This document shows positions 18,351 to 26,569 of a DNA stretch of 50,223 bases, piece after piece. This DNA comes from Kitasatospora humi (GTDB lineage Bacteria > Actinomycetota > Actinomycetes > Streptomycetales > Streptomycetaceae): NCBI RefSeq assembly GCF_020907985.1, contig NZ_JAJJPA010000046.1, forward strand, positions 1 to 50,223. Direction: 5' to 3'. A program made the translations under genes and the position numbers. Each line of letters begins with the position of its first letter. The first letter of the stretch is position 1. Below the pieces are notes generated by a model. It did no database searches. It was not told the DNA's origin and saw only the letters and a program-made list of their open reading frames with translations.

Positions 18351-19262
18351 ATGACCCTGCTGGAGTCCCGCCCCGCCGCGCCCGCCAAGGGCCCCGAGCC
18401 CACCCGACGCACCGAGCTGGCCGCCTTCCTCAAGGCCTGCCGGGCCCGGGTCACCCCGCAGGACGTGGGCCTCCCGCCCGGTCTGCGCCGGCGCACCCCG
18501 GGGCTGCGGCGCGAGGAGGTCGCGCAGCTCGCCGGGGTCGGGGTCACCTGGTACACCTGGCTGGAGCAGGGCCGCCCGATCAACGCCAGCGACCAGGTGA
18601 TGGCGGCGGTGGCCCGGGCGCTGCTGCTGGACGAGGTCGAGCGGCAGCACCTGTTCCGGCTGGCCGGGCTGCCCGCCGGCGACCCGGGCGACCTGCTCTG
18701 CCCCACCGTGGACCCGACGATGCAGGTGATCCTGGACGGGCTGACCCCGCTGCCCGCCGCCATCAGCAACCGCCGCTACGACGTGCTGGGCTACAACGCG
18801 GCCTATGACGCGCTCTTCCCCGGCGCCACCCGCGTCACCGCGCCCAACGGCCGGCGCAACTCGCTCTGGTGCGCCGTGACCGTGCCGGACTGCTGCAACC
18901 CGTTCGTCAACCGCGAGGAGGAGCTGCCCCGGATGGTCGGGGTGCTGCGGACCGCCTACGCCTCGCACGTCGGCGAGCCGGCCTGGGAGGAGTACGTGCG
19001 GGCGCTGTGCGCGGTCAGCGACCGTTTCCGGGAGCTCTGGGAGAGCCAGCTGGTGGCGCCGACGGTGACCGTGCGCAAGGTGTTCCGGCACGCCTCGGTG
19101 GGCGAGGTCCAGTGCCAGGCGTCCTACCTGACCATGCCCGGCGCCCCCGAGCTCTACATGGTGGTCTACACGCCGCAGACGCAGCAGGACCGGGAGCGGC
19201 TGGCGTGGCTCACCGCGAACCCCCAAGCCCCGGCCGTCGAACACGCGCACCAGCACCAGTGA
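18351..19262 (+). CDS. MmyB-like XRE transcriptional regulator
   Basis: A 303-residue protein from ATG 18351 (MTLLESRP). The N-terminal XRE domain has FLKACRARVTPQDVGLP, RRRTPGLRREEVAQLAGVGV and TWYTWLEQGR; this RRTPGLRREEVA sequence is characteristic of the large streptomycete HTH_31/MmyB group. The C-terminal part (AISNRRYDVLGYNAAYDALF, then NPFVNREEELPRMVG) is the MmyB-like ligand-binding PAS-type domain, which in MmyB homologues is thought to bind fatty acid. It is likely to control the divergent efflux gene. A short upstream extension to 18333 is possible. Confidence 0.92.
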   Translation: MTLLESRPAAPAKGPEPTRRTELAAFLKACRARVTPQDVGLPPGLRRRTPGLRREEVAQLAGVGVTWYTWLEQGRPINASDQVMAAVARALLLDEVERQHLFRLAGLPAGDPGDLLCPTVDPTMQVILDGLTPLPAAISNRRYDVLGYNAAYDALFPGATRVTAPNGRRNSLWCAVTVPDCCNPFVNREEELPRMVGVLRTAYASHVGEPAWEEYVRALCAVSDRFRELWESQLVAPTVTVRKVFRHASVGEVQCQASYLTMPGAPELYMVVYTPQTQQDRERLAWLTANPQAPAVEHAHQHQ

Positions 19263-19264
19263 CG

Positions 19265-19306
19265 CCGAAGGGCCGCCCCCGACCGGGAGCGGCCCCTCGA
19301 CTTCGG
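19265..19306 (+). terminator. Terminator behind XRE regulator
   Basis: GGGCCGC (19270-19276) pairs with GCGGCCC (19289-19295); outer CCGAAG and CTTCGG can extend the stem with a small bulge. It separates the regulator from the tRNA pair read on the other strand. Confidence 0.65.
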
Positions 19307-19379
<73 letters not shown>

Positions 19380-19417
19380 GCAGACCGCGCGGCTCCATCG
19401 GAACCGCTGGTGCGGAG

Positions 19418-19490
<73 letters not shown>

Positions 19491-19603
19491 GCGGCCGAGG
19501 AGTGCCGCCGCCCTTCCGGGCCGCGTCCTTTCCTGCGAACGAGGAAGACTCTAGCTGGTCAGGCCCCGAATGACGAAATCCGGGCAACCGGGGCCCCGCC
19601 ACC

Positions 19604-20254
19604 TCAGGACTCGTCGCCGATCACCGGCTCGGGCAGGGTGCCCGCGTTGTGCTCCAACAACCGCCAGCCGTCGACCCGCCGCGGGCCGAGCACCGACCAG
19701 CAGCAGTTGGAGAGCCCGCCGATGCACTCCCACACCTCGGGCGCCAGGCCGAGCAACCGGCCGAGCACGGTTCGGATGGTGCCGCCGTGGCTGACCACCA
19801 CCAGGGTGCCGTCCTCGGGGAGCTTCTCGACGGCCTCCAGAACCACCGGGACGGCGCGGTCCGCCACCTCGGTGGCCAGCTCGCCGCCGCCGCGCCGGAC
19901 CGGCTCGCCGCGCCCGAAGGCCGCGTAGTCCTCGGGGTAGCGCTCGCGGATCTCGGTGTGGGTCAGGCCCTGCCAGCTGCCCGCGTAGGTCTCCCGCAGG
20001 CCGGCGTCGTGCTGCACGTCCAGGCCGGTCAACCGGGCCAGCTCGGCCGCGGTGTCGGCGGCCCGCTGCAGGTCCGAGGAGACCAGCAGGTCCGGCCGGA
20101 GCCCGGCGAGCAGCCGGGCCGCCCGCCGGGCCTGCTCCAGGCCGGCGTCGGTCAGCGGGATGTCCGTGGTGCCCTGGAACCGGGACTCCAGGTTCCAGGA
20201 GGTCTGGCCGTGCCGCCAGAAGACGATCCGCGGTCCCCCCGCGCGGCCGCTCAG
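19604..20254 (-). CDS. Histidine phosphatase family protein
   Basis: A 216-residue member of the phosphoglycerate mutase superfamily. The phosphohistidine motif is FWRHGQTSWN near residue 15, followed by GTTDIPLTDAGLEQAR, LLVSSDLQRAADTA, the acid residue in GLRETYAGSWQGLT, and the second His in VVVSHGGTIRTVLG. No ATG or GTG exists between the rsfS end and the RHG motif; the first possible start is CTG at 20254, sharing four bases (CTGA) with the rsfS stop. Streptomycetes commonly couple this pair through an ATGA- or GTGA-type overlap, so CTG is the likely, unusual start. Substrate unknown; named mutase in many genomes, but small size and sequence fit a phosphatase. Confidence 0.88.
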   Translation of the reverse strand: MSGRAGGPRIVFWRHGQTSWNLESRFQGTTDIPLTDAGLEQARRAARLLAGLRPDLLVSSDLQRAADTAAELARLTGLDVQHDAGLRETYAGSWQGLTHTEIRERYPEDYAAFGRGEPVRRGGGELATEVADRAVPVVLEAVEKLPEDGTLVVVSHGGTIRTVLGRLLGLAPEVWECIGGLSNCCWSVLGPRRVDGWRLLEHNAGTLPEPVIGDES

Positions 20255-20694
20255 CTGAGGTCCTGCAGATGGCCGACGGCGTTGCCGGCCTCGTCCACGG
20301 CGGCGTCCTCGGGACGGTTGCGGGTGGCCATCGCGTCCTCGGGCAGCGGCAGCTCGGGGCAGTCCTTCCAGAGCCGGTCCAGCGAGTAGAAGGAGCGCTC
20401 CTCGGCATGCTGGACGTGCACCACGATGTCCAGGTAGTCGAGCAGGATCCAGCGGCCCTCGCGCTCGCCCTCCCGGCGCACCGGCTTGACGTCCAGCTTC
20501 TCGCGCAGCTGGTCCTCGATCTCCTCCGCGATCGACTTGACCTGGCGGTCGTTGGCCGCCGAGGCGATCAGGAAGGCGTCGGTGATCGACAGCACGTCGC
20601 TGACGTCGAAGGCGACGACGTTGTGCGCCAGCTTGTCGGCCGCCGCCTGGGCGGCGACGGTGATGAGTTCCTGCGAGTGTTCGGTTGCGGTCAC
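20251..20694 (-). CDS. rsfS: Ribosomal silencing factor RsfS
   Basis: A 147-residue protein with the RsfS/YbeB core: ITVAAQAAADKLAHNVVAFD, VSDVLSITDAFLIASAANDR, and GEREGRWILLDYLDIVVHVQ, then RSFYSLDRLWKD. It binds L14 on the large subunit and blocks joining of subunits when nutrients are short. GTG at 20694 (VTATEHSQ) matches the usual family start and has a GAAAGAG-type site; an upstream GTG at 20718 would add eight residues without a site. C-terminal 25 residues beyond the core are strain-variable. Confidence 0.95.
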   Translation of the reverse strand: MTATEHSQELITVAAQAAADKLAHNVVAFDVSDVLSITDAFLIASAANDRQVKSIAEEIEDQLREKLDVKPVRREGEREGRWILLDYLDIVVHVQHAEERSFYSLDRLWKDCPELPLPEDAMATRNRPEDAAVDEAGNAVGHLQDLS

Positions 20695-20767
20695 GATGCT
20701 CTTTCGGCTGGGGGGCACAGGGTTTTCGCCTCCAGGATCTCACGCCGCCGAGTCCCGCCACCGCCCG

Positions 20768-22597
20768 TTACTGCCCCTTCGGCGCCTGGTAGTCCTTGCC
20801 CAGCACCACCACCAGGTCGGCGGTCTGCGGGTCGGTGGTCTTCTGCGCCGCGCTGTCGGGCAGGCCCAGGCTGGTGGCCAGCGACTTGGCGGCCTGGGCC
20901 CGGGAGTCGTCGGTGTAACGGATCACGGTGGTCGGCTGGGCCGCAGCCTTGCCGCCACCCGGCACGAAGGTCAGACCGGCGTTGATCACCTGGGCCTGGG
21001 CGGCCTGGGCGGTGCTGTCGCTGCCGCTGCCGGTGGCGTCGACCACACTGACCCGGGCCGGGCCGCTGGTGGCGGCCGCGCTGTGCAGGGTGCTGCCGAG
21101 CACGTCCTTGACCAGCGGGGCGGCCTTGGCCTGGTCCACCGTGCCGTCCGCGGCGACCGGCAGCTCGGTGGTCTGCAGGTGCCCGGCGGCCGCCTGCCCG
21201 CTGAGCTGTGCCAGCAGGCCGGCCAGCGCCTGCTCGGGCAGCGAGGGATCCGGCACGGAACCCATCCGGTGCACGTCGTCGGTGGCGTCGGCGAGCGTGC
21301 TGGGCATGGCGGTGATCAGTGCCGCCAGCACCTGGCCGAACCGGTGCAGCTGGGCCTCCGGGCTCTCGCCGGGCGCCTGGTAGGTGGCGTAGGCCACGGC
21401 CGCGTCGCCCAGCAGCATGCGCCCGCTGCCCTTCTCCACCAGGACCTTGCCGTCCGGACCGGTGATCTGGGCGTCGGTGTCCACCTTGATCCCGCCGATC
21501 TGGGAGACCAGCAGCCGCAGGTACGGGGTGTCCAGCCGCCAGGTGCCGGCCACCGGGGCGCCGAGCATGGTGCCCAGCGCGTCCCGGGTGGCGGCCGGGC
21601 CCATCGAGGTGAAGGCCGTGCCCACCGGCACCATGGCGGAGTCGTCGGCCGACGGCAGCTTCAGGGAGTCCGGCAGCAGGAGCACCGACGCCTTGTGGCC
21701 GCCGGTGTCGTTGACCAGCAGGGCACTGGTCACCTTGCCGTTGAGGTCGCGCAGGTGGACGACGTCCACGTTGCGTCCGCCGGTGGCCGCGGCCGCCGAG
21801 GAGTCGCCGCCCAGGGCGCCGGTGGCCCAGAGGTAGCCGACCGTGCCGCCGCCCGCCAGCAGCAGGGCCACCGCGCCGGCGATCAGCCGGTTGCGCAGCC
21901 GGCGGCGGCGCTCGTCACGGCGCTCGGTGCGCGACTCGGCGAACTTCAACCAGTCGATGACGTCCTCGGACTGCTCCGACTCCTCGTCGACGAAGGTGAA
22001 CTCGTCGGTGGGGTAAGGGTCCTGGTCGCTGCGCGGCTTGGGCACGGAGCGCCGGCCACCGACCTTCTCGGAGGGCTCGCCGGCCGGCTCCTCGGGCGCG
22101 GCGCGCGGACGCGGCGGCGCCGGTGGCGCGGGCCGGGCGGCGGGCGCCTGCTGGGGGGTGGCGGGGGCCTGCTGGGGGGCGGCGGGAGCCTGCTGCGCCG
22201 GGACGACGGGCGCCGCGACCACCGGCGCCTGCGGGGCCGCGGGCTGGACCGGGTAGTAGGGCTGCTGCTGGTAGGGCTGCTCGTACTGCGGCTGGTAGGG
22301 CTGCTGCTCCGGGTAGCCCTGGTACGGCTGCTGCTCGTACTGCTGCCCGTACTGCTGCTGCTCCTGGTACCCGTAGGGCTGCTGCTGGTACGGCTGCTGC
22401 TCCTGGTAACCCTGGTACGGCTGCTGCTCGTACTGCTGCCCGTACCCCTGGTGCTCCTGGTACGGCAGTTGCTCCTGGTAACCCGGGTACGGCTGCTCGT
22501 ACTGATCCCCGTAGGGCTGCTGCTGGTAGGCGTGCGGGTAAGCCCCCGTGTTCCAGTCGCCGTTCTCGGGCCCAGTGGGGTCTGCCGTTCCGGTCAC
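20768..22597 (-). CDS. LCP/LytR_C cell-envelope protein
   Basis: A 609-residue protein from GTG 22597. Residues 20-120 are a Gln/Tyr/Pro-rich repeat region with units such as YQEQQPYQ, followed by an Ala/Pro tract and an acidic stretch (DEFTFVDEESEQSEDVIDWL). One membrane helix lies near 237-256. The outer part begins with an LCP-like domain (SALLVNDTGGHKASVLLLPD and LLVSQIGGIKVDTDAQITG), which in relatives moves glycopolymers onto peptidoglycan, and ends with a LytR_C domain (VINAGLTFVPGG then TTVIRYTDDSRAQAAK). The conserved Arg set of the LCP active site is not obvious to me, so activity is uncertain. It sits between nadD and rsfS as in other streptomycetes. Confidence 0.85.
   Translation of the reverse strand: MTGTADPTGPENGDWNTGAYPHAYQQQPYGDQYEQPYPGYQEQLPYQEHQGYGQQYEQQPYQGYQEQQPYQQQPYGYQEQQQYGQQYEQQPYQGYPEQQPYQPQYEQPYQQQPYYPVQPAAPQAPVVAAPVVPAQQAPAAPQQAPATPQQAPAARPAPPAPPRPRAAPEEPAGEPSEKVGGRRSVPKPRSDQDPYPTDEFTFVDEESEQSEDVIDWLKFAESRTERRDERRRRLRNRLIAGAVALLLAGGGTVGYLWATGALGGDSSAAAATGGRNVDVVHLRDLNGKVTSALLVNDTGGHKASVLLLPDSLKLPSADDSAMVPVGTAFTSMGPAATRDALGTMLGAPVAGTWRLDTPYLRLLVSQIGGIKVDTDAQITGPDGKVLVEKGSGRMLLGDAAVAYATYQAPGESPEAQLHRFGQVLAALITAMPSTLADATDDVHRMGSVPDPSLPEQALAGLLAQLSGQAAAGHLQTTELPVAADGTVDQAKAAPLVKDVLGSTLHSAAATSGPARVSVVDATGSGSDSTAQAAQAQVINAGLTFVPGGGKAAAQPTTVIRYTDDSRAQAAKSLATSLGLPDSAAQKTTDPQTADLVVVLGKDYQAPKGQ
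22255..22545 (-). repeat. Coding repeats for Q/Y/P-rich N-terminus
   Basis: Imperfect tandem units of about 21-33 bases, mainly CTGCTGCTGGTACGG and CTGCTGCTCGTACTG in plus-strand terms, coding for YQQQPYG, YEQQPYQGYQEQ and like motifs. Such DNA can change unit number by slippage. Confidence 0.75.
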
Positions 22598-22646
22598 GCC
22601 GTACCTCAAGCTCTTCCGTGGTGTCCTGATCAGCCGGTCGGCCGGC

Positions 22647-23264
22647 TCAGCCGGCGTCCAGGTAGAGCGCGCGCTTGTCGATGTAGCGCACCACCCCGTC
22701 CGGGACGAGATACCAGACCGGCTGGCCCTTGGCCACCCGCATCCGGCAGTCGGTGGAGGAGATCGCCAGGGCGGGCACCTCGACCAGCGAAACGCCGCCG
22801 GCCGGCAGGCCCGGGTCGGTGAGGGCGTGGCCCGGGCGGGTGCAGCCGATGAAGTGGGCCAGTGCGAAGAGTTCCTCGGCGTCCCGCCAGGAGAGGATCT
22901 GGGCGAGCGCGTCCGCGCCGGTGATGAAGAACAGGTCGGCGTCCGGGTGCAGCTCCTTGAGCTCACGCAGCGTGTCGAGGGTGTAGGTCGGACCGCCGCG
23001 GTCGATGTCGATCCGGCTCACCGAGAACTGCGGGTTCTCGGCGGTGGCGATCACCGTCATCAGGTAGCGGTCCTCGGCGGCGGACACCGTTCGCCGCCCG
23101 GTCTTCTGCCAGGGCTGCCCGGTCGGGACGAAGATCACCTCGTCCAGGTGGAGGGCGCTGGCTACCTCACTGGCAGCGACCAGGTGGCCGTGGTGGATCG
23201 GGTCGAAAGTGCCGCCCATCACCCCGAGCCGCCTGCGCCGCTTCGGCGTGCTCTCTCCCGTCAT
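22647..23264 (-). CDS. nadD: Nicotinate-nucleotide adenylyltransferase
   Basis: A 205-residue enzyme that adenylates nicotinate mononucleotide in NAD synthesis. The nucleotidyltransferase motif is GVMGGTFDPIHHGHLVAA at residues 14-31, PTGQPWQK follows, and the ISSTDCRMRVAKG segment near the C-terminus is the ISxTxxR motif. The start at ATG 23264 (MTGEST) is chosen since the conserved core begins 12 residues later; the frame itself runs further upstream with no protein-like content. A 49-base gap separates it from the LCP gene, so the two are probably co-transcribed with rsfS. Confidence 0.95.
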   Translation of the reverse strand: MTGESTPKRRRRLGVMGGTFDPIHHGHLVAASEVASALHLDEVIFVPTGQPWQKTGRRTVSAAEDRYLMTVIATAENPQFSVSRIDIDRGGPTYTLDTLRELKELHPDADLFFITGADALAQILSWRDAEELFALAHFIGCTRPGHALTDPGLPAGGVSLVEVPALAISSTDCRMRVAKGQPVWYLVPDGVVRYIDKRALYLDAG

Positions 23265-23352
23265 GCCGCCACACCTTACGCGACGTGCTGATCGAACAGC
23301 TGACCGCTCGGGGGCACCCCGGGTCCCGGCGTGCTCCCGAGCGGGTCGCGGC

Positions 23353-23499
23353 TCAGCGGTCCCGGTTGAACCGGGTGGTGATGAAGAGCAGCAGCAGCAG
23401 GATGAAGAGCGCACTGCCACCGGTCAGCAGCGGGTTCAGGCTGTCGTGGTTGCTGCCCTCGGCCAGGGCGGTCAGGGCGGGCAGGGCGCTGGAGGTCAT
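23353..23499 (-). CDS. Small membrane protein, 48 residues
   Basis: A short frame opening with ATG 23499: MTSSALPALTALAEG, then SNHDSLNPLLTGGSA, then a single membrane helix LFILLLLLFITT and the basic tail RFNRDR. The helix with basic residues after it suggests the N-terminus outside and the C-terminus inside. GAAGG lies 13 bases before the start. It lies upstream of nadD on the same strand; streptomycetes often have a small membrane protein at this place, function unknown. Confidence 0.7.
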   Translation of the reverse strand: MTSSALPALTALAEGSNHDSLNPLLTGGSALFILLLLLFITTRFNRDR

Positions 23500-23635
23500 G
23501 ATCGGCAGGGCCTTCTCGACTCAGGTGGGGGCCAGGACGCGGGTCCCGGCAACCGGGGCGGCCCGCGCGCTCATCGTACGGGGCGCCCTCGCGCAACCGC
23601 GCGGCGGCTCCCCGCGTCTGACTGGAGGTGAGCTG

Positions 23636-23782
23636 TCAGTTGTTGCTGTTGGCTCGGGCCAGGATCCAGACCAGCGCCAGCACGCCGACGATCGAGCCGA
23701 TGACGATCAGGCGCAGGAAGAGGCCCGGGCCGGGCCCGCTGGAGATCGGCGCGGCCAGGGTGGCCAGAACGGCGGGGGACAT
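23636..23782 (-). CDS. Small membrane protein, 48 residues
   Basis: A short frame starting at ATG 23782 with a very good site, GAGGAG, 7-8 bases upstream. It codes for MSPAVLATLAAPISSGPG, a membrane helix (LFLRLIVIGSIVGVLALVWI) and the tail LARANSNN. It has the same length as the next small gene downstream but no real sequence likeness beyond the single helix. Both may belong to the nadD transcript; function unknown. Confidence 0.72.
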   Translation of the reverse strand: MSPAVLATLAAPISSGPGPGLFLRLIVIGSIVGVLALVWILARANSNN

Positions 23783-23929
23783 CGGCGGGCTCCTCGGAGA
23801 CGGTGGTGACTCAGTCAGCCAGCTTAGGCCGCTTTACGCCCGACGGCCCGCGCCACCCCCATCGGGGACGAGTGCGGACGGTCGGACGTTGAGAGTTGTC
23901 ACAGTCGAGTCGAGAGGGACACAGCAGTC

Positions 23930-24997
23930 ATGACCGATTCCACCCGCACCGCGGGGCCGGCCGACAACGTGCCGGGGCGCCGGCGCCAACGGTTCGCCGG
24001 CATCTCCACCCGGGCCTGGGAGCACCCGGCCGACCGGTCCGCACTGGTCGCCCTGCGCAAGCTCACCGGGTTCGACGATGTGCTGAAGAAGCTGGCCGGC
24101 CTGGTCTCCGAGCGCAGCGTGCGGCTGATGTTCCTGGCCACCGCGGTGAAGACCTCGGAGCGGCAGTACCCCGAGCTGTACAACATGGTCCGGGACGCGG
24201 CCTACGTGCTCGACCTTGAGCAGGTCCCCGACCTGTACGTGACCCAGGACCCCAAGGTCAACGCGATGTGCATCGGGATGGACACCCCGGTGATCGTGGT
24301 GACCACCGGTCTGGTGGAGCTGCTGGACGAGGAGGAGCTGCGGGCCGTGATAGGCCACGAGGTCGGGCACGCGATGTCCGGCCACGCGGTCTACCGGACC
24401 ATGCTGCTGATCCTCACCAACCTGGCCACCCGGATCGGCTGGATCCCGCTCGGCAACCTGGCGATCATGGCGCTGGTGACCGCGCTCAAGGAGTGGTTCC
24501 GCAAGGCCGAACTCTCCTGCGACCGGGCCGGCCTGCTGGTCGGCCAGGATCCGCAGGCCTCGATGCGCGGTCTGATGAAGCTGGCCGGCGGCCACAACCT
24601 CGGCGAGATGAACGTGGACGCCTTCCTGGAGCAGGCCGAGGAGTACGAGAAGGCCGGCGACCTGCGCGACGGCGTGCTCAAGCTGCTCCAGGTGCTGCCG
24701 CAGTCCCACCCGTTCGCGGTGGTCCGGGTGGCCAAGCTGAAGCAGTGGTCGGACAGCGACGAGTACCGCTCGATCATGGCCGGCGCCTACCCGCGCCGCG
24801 CGGACGACCCGCAGGCCAAGGTCAGCGACCAGTGGAAGGCCGCGGCCGACTCCTACGGCAAGTCCCTCAAGGACAGCAAGGACCCGCTCTTCACCCTGAT
24901 CCGCGACCTCGCCGACGGCGCGGGCTCGGTGGGCAGCAAGTTGAAGGACACCTTCACGGGTGCCAGGGGCAACGGGCAGAATCCCGAGGCGGAATAA
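23930..24997 (+). CDS. M48 family zinc metallopeptidase
   Basis: A 355-residue protein. The zinc site is VIGHEVGHAMSGH near residue 140, and the third ligand Glu is in RKAELSCDRAGLLVG about 55 residues later. A hydrophobic stretch (TMLLILTNLATRIGWIPLGNLAIMALV) between them could dip into the membrane, as in HtpX-like enzymes, although N-terminal membrane helices are absent. It probably takes part in envelope protein turnover. The gene is divergent from the small membrane protein and is followed by a long perfect hairpin. Confidence 0.9.
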   Translation: MTDSTRTAGPADNVPGRRRQRFAGISTRAWEHPADRSALVALRKLTGFDDVLKKLAGLVSERSVRLMFLATAVKTSERQYPELYNMVRDAAYVLDLEQVPDLYVTQDPKVNAMCIGMDTPVIVVTTGLVELLDEEELRAVIGHEVGHAMSGHAVYRTMLLILTNLATRIGWIPLGNLAIMALVTALKEWFRKAELSCDRAGLLVGQDPQASMRGLMKLAGGHNLGEMNVDAFLEQAEEYEKAGDLRDGVLKLLQVLPQSHPFAVVRVAKLKQWSDSDEYRSIMAGAYPRRADDPQAKVSDQWKAAADSYGKSLKDSKDPLFTLIRDLADGAGSVGSKLKDTFTGARGNGQNPEAE

Positions 24998-25004
24998 CAC
25001 CGCG

Positions 25005-25056
25005 AAGCCGGTTCTGTCCGTCCTGAAAGAAAATTCAGGACGGACAGAACCGGCTT
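25005..25056. terminator. 23-bp perfect stem terminator
   Basis: AAGCCGGTTCTGTCCGTCC (start of the left arm) pairs without mismatch over 23 bp with the right arm ending ACAGAACCGGCTT, around a 6-base A-rich loop. It lies 7 bases after the peptidase stop and is followed by TTCC, with A residues on the other side of the stem. Confidence 0.9.
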
Positions 25057-25093
25057 TTCCTCTTTACCCGGAGGCGCCACCGGAAATTCTCCG

Positions 25094-25099
25094 TATGCT
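25094..25099 (+). promoter_or_regulatory. -10 box of sensor kinase gene
   Basis: TATGCT, 6 nt before ATG 25106, suggesting a leaderless mRNA. No good -35 box. Confidence 0.45.
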
Positions 25100-25105
25100 G
25101 CCCCC

Positions 25106-26569
25106 ATGCTTTCCTGGAGCCGACTGTCCGTCCGCACCCGCGCCGCGATCGGCGCGGCCCTCGCCTCGGCGCTGGCCTTCTCACTGGCGACTCTCTGCGT
25201 GAGCCGCGCCGTCCGGGACCCGTGGCTGGCGGCGGCCCGGGCGAAGGCCCAGCAGCAGGCGGTCAACCTCAACGACGCGGTCAAGGACGGCCAGCTCCGG
25301 CACAGCGCCGATCCGTACTGCTACCTGCTGTTCTTGCAGGACGGCACGCTCGCCGCCTCGGACTGGCAGCTGGGGGACTACGCTGCCGAGTCGCCGCAGG
25401 CCTTCTCCGCGCTGCTGCCGTACCCGCAGGACGTCGGCCTGGGCACCGAGCAGTTCGTGACCGTCACGCTGCCGCCGTCGCTGCACCACCGGCAGGGCTA
25501 CGAGAGCGGCCCCGACCTGCATGGACGGTCCGTCACCCTGCTCAAGCGGGTGACCGACCAGGGCACCACGCGGTCACTGGCGGAGCTGACCGGCCGCCAG
25601 GGTCTGGCACCGCAGCGGGCCACCGTGTACGTACTCGCCTCACCGGTCGACGCCGACGCCGCCTCCGCCCAGGTCACCCAGCTGCTCGGCTGGTACCTGA
25701 CGCCCGCCGCCACCGCCTTCGTCGCCCTGATGGCCTGGCTGGTCACCGGCCTGGCGCTGCGCCCCGTGGAGTCGATCCGCCGCCGCATGGCCGCGATCCG
25801 GGACGGAGCCTTCCACGAGCGGGTCCCGGTACCACCGGCCCGGGACGGCATCGCGCGGCTCGCCGTGACCACCAACGCCACCCTGGACCGCCTGGAGCAC
25901 GCCCTCGACGAGCAGCGCCGCCTGGTCGCCGACGCCTCCCACGAACTGCGCAGCCCGCTCGCCGCCCTGCGCAGCACCCTGGAGGTGGCCGTCCGCCACC
26001 CCGGGACGGCCGACTGGCCCGCCGTGGCGGCCGGCGCCCTCACCGACACCGAGCGCCTCCAGGACCTCGCCGACGACCTGCTGCTCACGGCCCGCATCGA
26101 GGGCGCTCCGGACGGTCCCCGGACCACCGTCGACCTGCACGACCTGGTCGCCGAGCAGCTCGCCGAGCGCGGACACACCGACCCGCACCTGGCCTTCACG
26201 GCCGAGCTCGCTCCGGCCGTCGTCGCCGGCAGCGAACTGCTGCTGGCCCGCGCCGTCCGCAACCTGCTCGACAACGCCGTGCGGCACGCCCGCACCCGGG
26301 TCGCCGCCACCCTGGTCCAGGACGAGCGGCACGCCGTGCTCACCATCACCGACGACGGCCCCGGCATCCCGCCCGCCGACCGCGACCGGGTCTTCGACCG
26401 CTTCGTCCGGCTGGACACCGACCGCAACCGCGGCACCGGTGGGGCCGGTCTGGGCCTCGCCCTGGTCCGCACCATCGCCCGTGCGCTGGGCGGTACCGCC
26501 ACCGCCGAGGAACCCGCCGACCTGCCCGGTGCCCGCCTGGTCGTCACGCTGCCCATCGCCAGACCGTGA
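25106..26569 (+). CDS. Sensor histidine kinase (EnvZ/OmpR type)
   Basis: A 487-residue kinase. Membrane helix 1 is near residues 13-33, a 160-residue external sensor domain follows, helix 2 near 198-218, then HAMP (RPVESIRRRMAAIRDGAF). The phosphorylated His is 279 in VADASHELRSPLAALRS. ATPase boxes: N RNLLDNAVRHA, G1 ITDDGPGIP, F VFDRFVRLD, G2 GGAGLGLALV. Its likely partner is the OmpR-type regulator 1.6 kb away, but an opposing DUF2079 gene lies between. The 3' end overlaps that gene by 26 bases. Confidence 0.95.
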   Translation: MLSWSRLSVRTRAAIGAALASALAFSLATLCVSRAVRDPWLAAARAKAQQQAVNLNDAVKDGQLRHSADPYCYLLFLQDGTLAASDWQLGDYAAESPQAFSALLPYPQDVGLGTEQFVTVTLPPSLHHRQGYESGPDLHGRSVTLLKRVTDQGTTRSLAELTGRQGLAPQRATVYVLASPVDADAASAQVTQLLGWYLTPAATAFVALMAWLVTGLALRPVESIRRRMAAIRDGAFHERVPVPPARDGIARLAVTTNATLDRLEHALDEQRRLVADASHELRSPLAALRSTLEVAVRHPGTADWPAVAAGALTDTERLQDLADDLLLTARIEGAPDGPRTTVDLHDLVAEQLAERGHTDPHLAFTAELAPAVVAGSELLLARAVRNLLDNAVRHARTRVAATLVQDERHAVLTITDDGPGIPPADRDRVFDRFVRLDTDRNRGTGGAGLGLALVRTIARALGGTATAEEPADLPGARLVVTLPIARP

